DNA of 64,000 nucleotides from positions 2,790,001-2,854,000 of the forward strand of contig NZ_CP192735.1 of NCBI RefSeq assembly GCF_050749815.1. The letters are read 5' to 3'. Shown here piece after piece: positions 44,677-51,712 of this stretch. Numbering within the stretch: the stretch's first letter is position 1; each line of letters starts with the position of its first letter. The translations under genes were made by a program, and so were the position numbers. Source of the DNA: Dyella_A sp050749815. Lineage in GTDB: Bacteria > Pseudomonadota > Gammaproteobacteria > Xanthomonadales > Rhodanobacteraceae. The notes under the pieces are model-generated. The model saw only the letters and a program-made list of their open reading frames with translations, was not told where the DNA came from and ran no database searches.

Positions 44677-44705
44677 ATAGTACAGAAATGAAGTCGCCTT
44701 GTCTA
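44677..44705 (-). promoter_or_regulatory. Sigma-70-like promoter for rpoH
   Basis: On the minus strand, -35 TAGACA (44700-44705) and -10 TACTAT (44677-44682) are separated by exactly 17 bases. Transcription would start near 44670, which puts the CIRCE at about +28 to +54, a usual place for it. Confidence 0.6.
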
Positions 44706-44882
44706 TCCCATCCTCGCGGGGCGCCCTTAACAGATGTCTCTGCACGCCTCGGATCCTGCCGAACTCGCGGCCGCGGGGGACGGAGATGCCGGAGGCAGCC
44801 TCGCTTGAGCGAGCCTAAATCGGTCGCGGAACGGCATTCGCGCTCACTACAATGCCGGCATACGTATCCAAGGAAATTCTGC

Positions 44883-45566
44883 GTGATCATCTGTGTACCC
44901 GACGTGCTGACCGCACAGGAGCTGGCAGCATTGCGCGCCGACTTGCAATCTGCGCCCTTCGTCGATGGCTCCAGCACGGCCGGCTGGTCGGCACGTACCG
45001 TTAAGAAGAACCAGCAGATCGACCCTGACAGCGCGGGCTACGAGCGGATGGCCGATATCGTGCGCGCCGCCTTCCACCGCAACGGTCTGCTGCAGGCGGC
45101 ACTCCTCCCTGCGGCGAACACGCGGCCACTGTTTAACCGCTACGTCGGCGGCATGGAGTACGGAGCACACGTCGATGCCCCGGTCATGGGCACCATGGGG
45201 GGCGCTGTGCGGAGCGACATCGCGATCACAGTATTTCTCTCCGATCCAGACAGATACGACGGCGGAGAACTGGTGACACACGCTAGCGGCGGCATCGAGT
45301 ACAAATTCAAGCTGGAAGCCGGCGCCGCCATCGCCTACCCGGCCAACACTCTGCACCACGTCAGCCCTGTAACCCGTGGCGCGCGCGATGCGGCCATTAT
45401 TTGGGTACAGAGCATGGTGCGCGATCCAGCACGCCGCGAGCTGCTATGGGATCTGGAAAACGCGAAACGCGACCTCTTCAGCCGCGAGGGAAAGAGCCGT
45501 GCCTTCGACGCCGTGAGCCGCTCGCACGCAAACCTGCTTAGGATGTGGGCGGAAGTAGCCAGCTAA
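44883..45566 (+). CDS. PKHD-type Fe(II)/2-oxoglutarate hydroxylase, PiuC/YbiX family
   Basis: 227 residues from a GTG with AAGGA eight bases upstream. The facial triad is visible: H96-x-D98 in YGAHVDAPVMG and a distal His in NTLHHVSPV (H158/H159), with the 2-oxoglutarate Arg at 168 (GARDAAIIW). The family (PiuC, YbiX) is linked to iron-uptake loci in pseudomonads. No TonB receptor is adjacent here. Its codons are less GC-biased than those of its neighbours, and it stands alone between rpoH and ung, which suggests a later insertion. Cytoplasmic. Confidence 0.92.
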   Translation: MIICVPDVLTAQELAALRADLQSAPFVDGSSTAGWSARTVKKNQQIDPDSAGYERMADIVRAAFHRNGLLQAALLPAANTRPLFNRYVGGMEYGAHVDAPVMGTMGGAVRSDIAITVFLSDPDRYDGGELVTHASGGIEYKFKLEAGAAIAYPANTLHHVSPVTRGARDAAIIWVQSMVRDPARRELLWDLENAKRDLFSREGKSRAFDAVSRSHANLLRMWAEVAS

Positions 45567-45571
45567 TGGGG

Positions 45572-46276
45572 TCAATCCGCCAGCGCCGCGCGCGGCGGCA
45601 GCGACCAGTCGATCGGCGCCATCCCTTCCCGCTGCAGCCACGCGTTGGCCGCGGAGAAGTGCCCGCAGCCGATGAAGCCGCGATAAGCGGATAGCGGCGA
45701 CGGATGCACCGCGGTGAGCACATGGTGGCGCTGGGTGTCGATCAGGCGGCCCTTGCGCTGGGCGTAGCTGCCCCAGAGCAGGAACACGATGCCCTCGCGC
45801 TCGCGGTTGAGCGCCTCGATCGCCGCATCGGTGAAGCCCTCCCAGCCCTTGCCCTGATGCGAGCCGGCCTGGCCGCGCTCCACGGTCAGCACCGCGTTGA
45901 GCAGCAGCACGCCGCGATCGGCCCAGGGCGTGAGGCAGCCGTGATCGGGCCGGGGAACCCCCAGGTCACGGGTAATTTCCTTGAAGATGTTGTCCAGCGA
46001 CGGCGGCACCGGCACGCCCGGACGCACCGAGAAGCACAGGCCGTGTGCCTGGCCCGGGCCGTGATACGGGTCCTGCCCGAGGATCACCACCCGCACCGCC
46101 TCGAACGGGGTGTGATCGAACGCGGCGAAGATCTCCGGCCCCGGCGGATAGATTTCCTTGCCTGCCCGCTTTTCTGCGCGCAGGAAGTCGGCCAGGGCGC
46201 GCATCTCCGGGCGCTCGAGGTAGTCGCCGATGCGGGCCTTCCAGCCCGGCTCCAGCCGAACGCGCTCGCCGCTCAT
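45572..46276 (-). CDS. ung: Uracil-DNA glycosylase, family 1
   Basis: 234 residues, normal length. The water-activating motif GQDPYHGPGQAHGLCFSV (catalytic Asp) and the leucine loop HPSPLSAYRGF are intact, as is LLLNAVLTVE. It removes uracil from DNA to start base-excision repair. The ATG at 46274-46276 overlaps the stop of the upstream response-regulator gene (ATGA), so the two are translationally coupled. That is an unusual partner for ung. Confidence 0.97.
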   Translation of the reverse strand: MSGERVRLEPGWKARIGDYLERPEMRALADFLRAEKRAGKEIYPPGPEIFAAFDHTPFEAVRVVILGQDPYHGPGQAHGLCFSVRPGVPVPPSLDNIFKEITRDLGVPRPDHGCLTPWADRGVLLLNAVLTVERGQAGSHQGKGWEGFTDAAIEALNREREGIVFLLWGSYAQRKGRLIDTQRHHVLTAVHPSPLSAYRGFIGCGHFSAANAWLQREGMAPIDWSLPPRAALAD

Positions 46277-47124
46277 GCGGACGGCGGCTGGTTGAGCGAG
46301 CGCAGGTGCTGCGACACGCGCAGCTGGAACAGCAGCTTGGTGATCAGCAGGTGTTCCTCGACCGGCTTCTCGACCAGGTCGTTGGCGCCCGCCTTGAGCA
46401 GGGCCGCCTGGTTGGCCGGGTTTTCGTCGCCGGTCATCACCAGCACCGGCAGCCGGCCCTTGCTGTAACCGAACTCGGTGCGGATGCGCTCGAGCAGATC
46501 GCCGCCGGTCAGCTCGCCCTTCAGGCTGACGTCGGTGAGCACCACATCGGCGCCGACCCAGCCCAGTTCACGGTCCGCCTCCAGCAGTGCCAGGGCATCC
46601 TCCACGCTCACCATGTGGCGTACGGTGAGGCCGATCTTTTCCATCATGCGGCGGGTCGCCAGCGCCACCACCCGGCTGTCTTCGACGTAGAGCACCGTGC
46701 CGGAGGCGGTTTCCTGCGGGCTAACGTAGCCGCGAATGAACGCGCCCAGCGCCGGAAAGCCCAGCGACTTGTCGAAATAGTCGGTGACGTGCTCGCCCAG
46801 CGCGCGCCGGTGCAGGCGGTCGTCCACGTCGCCGGAGACAACCACGATGGGTACGTAGGCCTGCGGCGCGGACTCGCGCACGTAGCGGGCCAGCTCCAGC
46901 CCGTCCATGTCGGGCAGGCGCAGCGCCACGGTGATGAAGTCGAACGCGCCGGCCTGCAGCTCACGCTGCGCCTCTTCGCCGGTCGCGCAGCCCACCACCT
47001 CGGCTGCCGGCAGGTCGCTGGCCAGCACGCGCGTGATCAGCTGACGCACCACCTTGGAGCCATCGACCACGAGCACGCGCGGCGACTCGCCTACGCTGCG
47101 GCCGCTGATGCTGCCGCCGCTCAT
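46273..47124 (-). CDS. Response regulator with two receiver domains and no output domain
   Basis: 283 residues. Receiver 1 (about 15-135) starts VLVVDGSKVVRQ, but the phospho-acceptor position holds Ala (A67 in TVALRLPDMDG), so it cannot be phosphorylated normally. Receiver 2 (143-275) is intact: E148/D149, D198 in LTDVSLKG, T231 in MTGDE and K253 in VEKPV. No DNA-binding or enzymatic domain follows. Such tandem receivers act as phosphate sinks or protein-binding switches. It is the first gene of a unit with ung; ftsX ends 156 nt upstream on the same strand. The N-terminal 14 residues are Gly/Ser-rich. Confidence 0.85.
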   Translation of the reverse strand: MSGGSISGRSVGESPRVLVVDGSKVVRQLITRVLASDLPAAEVVGCATGEEAQRELQAGAFDFITVALRLPDMDGLELARYVRESAPQAYVPIVVVSGDVDDRLHRRALGEHVTDYFDKSLGFPALGAFIRGYVSPQETASGTVLYVEDSRVVALATRRMMEKIGLTVRHMVSVEDALALLEADRELGWVGADVVLTDVSLKGELTGGDLLERIRTEFGYSKGRLPVLVMTGDENPANQAALLKAGANDLVEKPVEEHLLITKLLFQLRVSQHLRSLNQPPSA

Positions 47125-47280
47125 CGTTTCACTTCCCGCATGGCGGCTGCCGCCAAGGTCCGCACGTCGATCACTGCCTCTCCCACCCCGATTCCCGGCG
47201 CTCCGCCGGAATCGTCGATCTTGCAACGTCGCACGCCACCGTGCCTGCGATCACCATCACCAATGCATGGATGCGGCGCA

Positions 47281-48267
47281 TCAGACCGTCGCCCGCCGCA
47301 GCTGCCACGCGCTTACCAGCCGCGCGCCCAGCCAGCCGAGCAACGCGGCCGCCAGCGGGGTCGCCAGCAGCAGCCACAGCGGCAACGCGCCGAGTTCGAG
47401 CTGTCCGGCATAAGCCGCGTTGAGCTGCTCCACCGGCGCCACCAGCGACAGCTCGATCGCCACCGCCAGCAGCGAGGCCAGCACACCACCGAACAGGCCG
47501 TACCAGATACCCGCGTAGAGATAAGGCCGACGCACGAACGGACCGCTGGCTCCGATCAGCATCAGCACGCCGATCTCCTCGACCCGGCTGGCGATGTCCA
47601 CCCGCACCGTGTTGCCCACCACCAGCAGGGCAGCGAGCGAAAGCAGCAGCGCCAGCACCGCGACGATGCGGTTGCCCAGGCCAAGCAATGCGTCCAGCCG
47701 CTGCCGCCAGGTGCCACTGTCCTGCACCATGTCCACCCCGCGCAGATCGCGCAGCTGGGTGACCAGATCCTGCACGGCGGCAGCATTGAGCGCGTCCTTC
47801 GGCTGCACGTCGAGCACGTAGGGCAGCGGGTTGTCGTCCAGCGCATGCACCGCGCCGCTGAAGCCCTGCATCGTGGCCAGCTCGTCCATGCCCTGCTGCG
47901 GGGTCTTCACCGTCACCGCGGCCACGTCGGCGCGTTCGCGTAGGCTGGTCGCCATGAGCTGGGCCGCCGGCGCACTCTGGCCCGGCTGCAGGAACACGCT
48001 GATCGCCTGCCGCTGGCCCAGCGCATCGCCCATGCGCTGCACGTTGCCGAGCAGCAGGTAGAACGCCAGCGGCAGCGCCAGCGCCAGGCCGATCACGGCC
48101 ACCGTCATCGAGGTGCCGAACGGGCGCGCCAGCAGGCGGCGCAGGCTGGCCGCCGCGCTCCAGCGATGGTGCTCGCTCCAGCTGGCGACGCGGCGCGATT
48201 CGCTGCGGCGGCTGCCGCGCTGGCCGGCGGCATCGTCGGCGGCCGGTTGCTCGGGACGCGTGCTCAC
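47281..48267 (-). CDS. ftsX: Cell-division ABC transporter permease FtsX
   Basis: 328 residues: a charged cytoplasmic N-terminus of about 50 residues, a first membrane helix (LARPFGTSMTVAVIGLALALPLAFYLLL), and a periplasmic domain (about 80-195) that contacts EnvC-type activators. Three C-terminal helices follow, with VDIASRVEEIGVLMLIGASGPFVRRPYLYAGIWYGL. With FtsE it controls amidase activation at the septum. Its ATG overlaps the ftsE stop. The Ser/Arg/Glu-rich N-terminus (QPAADDAAGQRGSRRSES) is disordered. Confidence 0.95.
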   Translation of the reverse strand: MSTRPEQPAADDAAGQRGSRRSESRRVASWSEHHRWSAAASLRRLLARPFGTSMTVAVIGLALALPLAFYLLLGNVQRMGDALGQRQAISVFLQPGQSAPAAQLMATSLRERADVAAVTVKTPQQGMDELATMQGFSGAVHALDDNPLPYVLDVQPKDALNAAAVQDLVTQLRDLRGVDMVQDSGTWRQRLDALLGLGNRIVAVLALLLSLAALLVVGNTVRVDIASRVEEIGVLMLIGASGPFVRRPYLYAGIWYGLFGGVLASLLAVAIELSLVAPVEQLNAAYAGQLELGALPLWLLLATPLAAALLGWLGARLVSAWQLRRATV

Positions 48268-48941
48268 AGCACCTCCTGCGCAGCCACATCGGCCACCAGG
48301 CGGCCGTGATCGAGCACGATCACCCGCTTGCGCATGCGCTTGATCAGCGGCAGGTCGTGACTGGCCACCAGCACGGTGGTACCGACCTGCTGGAACTCGG
48401 CGAACAGGCCCATGATTTCCACCGCCAGCTGCGGGTCGAGGTTGCCGGTGGGTTCGTCGGCGATCAGCAGGCTCGGCCGCGCCACGATGGCGCGAGCGAT
48501 GCCCACGCGCTGCTGCTCGCCGGTGGACAAGGTGTCCGGCAACTGCCGTTCGTAGGCAAGCAGACCGACCTTCTCCAGCGCCGCGCGCACGCGCTTGGCG
48601 CGTTCGGCCGGGGCCAACGCGCCGATCACCAGCGGCAGCTCGACGTTGGCGAACACGCTGCGGTCCATCAGCAGCCGATGATCCTGGAACACCATGCCGA
48701 TGCGCCGGCGCAAACCGGGAATGCCGCGCCGACCGACCTTCGCCAGGTTGAGGTGATCTAGATGGATATGCCCGTGCGAGGGTCGCTCGATCAGCGCCAG
48801 CAGCTTGAGCAGCGTGCTCTTGCCGGCCCCGGAATGGCCGGTGACGAAGGCCATCTCGCCATCGCCCACTTCGAACGACAGCTGCGAGATCGCCTCGTGG
48901 CCCCCGTCATAGCGCTTGCTTACCTGATCAAAGCGGATCAC
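48264..48941 (-). CDS. ftsE: Cell-division ABC ATPase FtsE
   Basis: 225 residues from a GTG at 48939-48941, with GGGGAA upstream. Walker A GHSGAGKST, Q-loop VFQDHRLL, signature LSTGEQQRVGIARA, Walker B LLIADEPTGNLDP and H-loop VASHDLPL are all intact. It powers FtsX. The frame is open upstream to 49040, but those residues have no family match and there is no ribosome site there. It overlaps ftsX by 4 nt. Confidence 0.96.
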   Translation of the reverse strand: MIRFDQVSKRYDGGHEAISQLSFEVGDGEMAFVTGHSGAGKSTLLKLLALIERPSHGHIHLDHLNLAKVGRRGIPGLRRRIGMVFQDHRLLMDRSVFANVELPLVIGALAPAERAKRVRAALEKVGLLAYERQLPDTLSTGEQQRVGIARAIVARPSLLIADEPTGNLDPQLAVEIMGLFAEFQQVGTTVLVASHDLPLIKRMRKRVIVLDHGRLVADVAAQEVL

Positions 48942-49044
48942 CGCGTTCCCCGACCTTGCCGTCCCAACCAGCGGCAAGGATACGGGATGCACGCAGCCAG
49001 GTGAGCCCCTGCGCCGCGCGCGGAGGCTCACCGTCGGCAAACGC

Positions 49045-50799
49045 TCAGCGTCCGGTGAAAAGCCGCGTCAGGCGCCGGAAGAAGCCGGGCTTTTTCGGCA
49101 CCGACGCCTCGGCCGGCACGCCCGACTGCACCGCTACCTGGCGCGACGGCCGGCCCGCAGCCGCCTCGTTGCCCGCACGGCGCTCGCGCGGGGGACGACG
49201 CTCGCCGCGAGGGGCATTGTTCTCGGCCGCCGGCCGGCTGGTCGCCGCGGCACCCGCTTCGGCCGAAGCCGCTGCGCCGTCGCGGCGGTTGCGGCCGCGA
49301 CCGCCACGGCGGCGGCGCTTGCGTGGCACGCCGCTGGCGTCGGTGGGAGTGCCGTCCGGTGCGGTGGCCGGATTCGGCGCGGCGGCCTCGGCCACTGCAG
49401 CCACGGCCGCCTCGGCGACGGCGGCGCGCGGCGGGCGCGCCTCGGCCGAACGCGGCGGACGTGGGCCGCGCCCATCGCGCTTGCCGTCGCGGCTGCCGCT
49501 GCGGCTGCCGCTGCGGCTGCCGCGCGCGCCCTTGTCGCCCTCGCGCGGCTCGACGCGGTCGCCGAAGGCGGCGCTGTCAGCCGCGGCGTCGGCGGCGTAC
49601 TGCGCGTCGATCGCCTTCGGCTTGGGCATCACCAGCATCTCCGGATCGACCGAGGCGACCGGGATCTTCTGCCCGATGTAGGTCTCGATCTCCGGCAGAC
49701 TCATCGCGTAGAGATCACAGGCGAAGCTGATCGCATCGCCCTCGGCACCGAGGCGCGCGGTGCGGCCGATGCGGTGCACGTAGTCCTCGGCATCCTGCGG
49801 CAGGTCGTAGTTGAAGACGTGGCTGACCGCGGGAATGTGCAGGCCGCGGGCGGCCACGTCGGTGCACACCAGCATGTCGAGCTGGCCTTCCTGGAAACGC
49901 TGCAGCAGCTTCTGGCGCTTCAGCTGCGGCACGTCGCCGGACAGCGCGCCCACGCGGTAGCCCTGGCGCTTGAGCCGGTCGGTGATGCGCTCGGCGGCGG
50001 CCTTGGTGTTGACGAAGATGATGCTGCGCTCGGCCTGCGTGCGTTCGAGCAGGTTCAGCAGCAGCGGCATCTTTTCTTCCTTGGCCGGGAAGTAGACGAC
50101 CTGGCGCACGCGGTCGGCGGTGACGTTGTCGGTCTCCACCACCAGCTTCTCGGCCTCGTGCATGTGCTCGTAGGCCAGCTCCAGCACGCGGTGGCTCAAG
50201 GTGGCGGAGAACAGCAGCACCTGGCGCTGCTCGCGCGCCGGCAGGCGGCGGAAGATGAAACGCACGTCCTTGATGAAGCCGAGATCGAACATGCGGTCCG
50301 CCTCGTCGATCACCATCACCTCGACGCTGTTGAGTCCAAACACGTTCTGCTTGTAGTAGTCGAGCAGGCGGCCGGGCGTGGCGATGATGATGTCGCAGCC
50401 GTCCTTGAGCTGCTGGCGCTGCTTGTCGTAGTCGACGCCGCCGTAGATCAGCGCGGTGCGCAGACCGGTGTGGCGGCCGATCGACTGGGCATCCTTGTCG
50501 ATCTGGATCGCCAGCTCGCGGGTCGGCGCGATCACCAGTGCGCGCGGGTCCGAGTCCTTGCGGTCGGCGGCCGCCGGCTGGGTCAGCAGGCGGTTCATCA
50601 TGGCGACCAGGAAGGCGCAGGTCTTGCCCGTGCCGGTCTGCGCCTGGCCGGCGACATCCCGGCCGGCCAGCGCGATCGGCAGGGTCAGCTCCTGGATCGG
50701 GGTGCAACGGGTGAAGCCGGCGGCGTCCAGACCCTGCTTGAGCAGCGGGTGCAGGTCGAAGTTGGCAAAGAAGGTATCGGTGAGAACGGTTTCGGACAT
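49045..50799 (-). CDS. rhlB: DEAD-box RNA helicase RhlB with a long disordered tail
   Basis: 584 residues. The DEAD-box core (1-about 410) carries the Q motif (TRCTPIQ), AQTGTGKT, PTRELA, IATPGRLLDY, DEAD (VIDEADRMFDLGF), SAT and HRIGRTARLG. The C-terminal 175 residues are disordered and of low complexity: Arg/Gly/Ser/Ala-rich with GSRSGSRSGSRDGKRDGRGPR and RKRRRRGGRGRNRRDG. The protein ends KKPGFFRRLTRLFTGR, a basic amphipathic helix. E. coli RhlB is 421 residues, so the tail is an addition typical of RNA-binding condensate-forming helicases. RhlB unwinds RNA for RNase E. It lies divergent from trxA-rho. Confidence 0.94.
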   Translation of the reverse strand: MSETVLTDTFFANFDLHPLLKQGLDAAGFTRCTPIQELTLPIALAGRDVAGQAQTGTGKTCAFLVAMMNRLLTQPAAADRKDSDPRALVIAPTRELAIQIDKDAQSIGRHTGLRTALIYGGVDYDKQRQQLKDGCDIIIATPGRLLDYYKQNVFGLNSVEVMVIDEADRMFDLGFIKDVRFIFRRLPAREQRQVLLFSATLSHRVLELAYEHMHEAEKLVVETDNVTADRVRQVVYFPAKEEKMPLLLNLLERTQAERSIIFVNTKAAAERITDRLKRQGYRVGALSGDVPQLKRQKLLQRFQEGQLDMLVCTDVAARGLHIPAVSHVFNYDLPQDAEDYVHRIGRTARLGAEGDAISFACDLYAMSLPEIETYIGQKIPVASVDPEMLVMPKPKAIDAQYAADAAADSAAFGDRVEPREGDKGARGSRSGSRSGSRDGKRDGRGPRPPRSAEARPPRAAVAEAAVAAVAEAAAPNPATAPDGTPTDASGVPRKRRRRGGRGRNRRDGAAASAEAGAAATSRPAAENNAPRGERRPPRERRAGNEAAAGRPSRQVAVQSGVPAEASVPKKPGFFRRLTRLFTGR

Positions 50800-51235
50800 G
50801 GGAGGCCAGTTTCGCTGCGGGCGGCGCAAGGCGGCTCGCCCGGTCCCGCCGCCGGGTGGCCTTGGGACAGGTGGGTGAGGCGGCGCTAGGGAGTGGCGTG
50901 GGCGCCGCCCCGCCCCGAGGGCTTGGCGCGGCTGCCGACAGCCGTGACGGGCGCCGGGGTGGAACGGCCCGAACCGGCGGTTCCGCTGGCATAGGCAAGG
51001 CGGTTGGCAGGAACACCACTGCGCAGAAGCCTTGCCTATGTCAACGGAACCACCCGCTGGCCGGCCCCTTGAATCGCTTGAATCGCGCCCCGAGTTAGGC
51101 TGGAATGCACGGGCGCCGCAACGGCGATCGCGCTTCCCCAAGTCCGGTACGACCCGCGTTTCATGGGCACCGCAGTGTAGCCGATGCCGTCCGCGCGGTC
51201 GCCCCCATCCCACCGCCTACCCTCGGAGAACCCCG
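50800..51235. other. 436-nt divergent intergenic region between rhlB and trxA
   Basis: No credible gene. It must hold two divergent promoters. It contains a long inverted repeat (50979-51051) and several short GC hairpins, including GAACCG/CGGTTC just left of the repeat. No clear -35/-10 pair could be named. Confidence 0.65.
50979..51051. repeat. 23-bp inverted repeat between rhlB and trxA
   Basis: The arm at 50979-51001 (GGTTCCGCTGGCATAGGCAA plus GGC) matches the reverse complement of 51029-51051 with two mismatches, across a 27-nt loop. The core ATAGGCAAGGC / GCCTTGCCTAT is perfect. It is not an obvious terminator and differs from the two REP types elsewhere in the window. Confidence 0.75.
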
Positions 51236-51562
51236 GTGAGCGACCTCATTACCCACGTAAGCGACGCGGCCTTCGAGCAGGAAGTGCTGAAGTCCGATAC
51301 CCCCGTACTGCTCGATTTCTGGGCCGAATGGTGCGGCCCGTGCAAGGCCATCGCGCCGGTGCTGGACGAGCTGGCCAAGCAGTACGAGGGCAAGCTGCGC
51401 GTGGTCAAGATCAATATCGACCAGAACCAGCAGACCCCGCGCACCTACGGCGTACGCGGCATTCCGACGCTGATGATGTTCAAGAACGGCAAGGTCGAGG
51501 CGACCCAGATCGGCGCCGTCGGCAAGGGTCAGCTGACCCAGATGATCGACAAGGCGCTCTGA
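51236..51562 (+). CDS. trxA: Thioredoxin
   Basis: 108 residues from a GTG with GGAG upstream. Active site WCGPC in LLDFWAEWCGPCKAIAPVLDE, and the cis-Pro in GVRGIPTLMMFKNGKV, are canonical. Cytoplasmic disulfide reductant. It sits 150 nt before rho on the same strand, an arrangement common in gammaproteobacteria. Confidence 0.97.
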   Translation: MSDLITHVSDAAFEQEVLKSDTPVLLDFWAEWCGPCKAIAPVLDELAKQYEGKLRVVKINIDQNQQTPRTYGVRGIPTLMMFKNGKVEATQIGAVGKGQLTQMIDKAL

Positions 51563-51628
51563 CGCGCTCCGGTACCCGCCGCCGCGCTTTACGGCGCCGC
51601 GCGGCGGGTGCTAGATTCCTCCCCTGTT

Positions 51629-51646
51629 CGGAACAGTCCTGTTCCG
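51629..51646. promoter_or_regulatory. Perfect dyad in the rho leader
   Basis: CGGAACAG-TC-CTGTTCCG lies between trxA and rho, about 67 nt before the rho start, just after a longer GC hairpin (about 51575-51609). It could form a hairpin or be a protein site. rho is autoregulated by attenuation in E. coli, so a role in the leader is possible. Confidence 0.5.
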
Positions 51647-51712
51647 CCGCGCGTTCTGCGCAACGTGTCCTTCCTCCCTCCTATACCAACGGCGCCCCCA
51701 CGAGGTTTGCCC

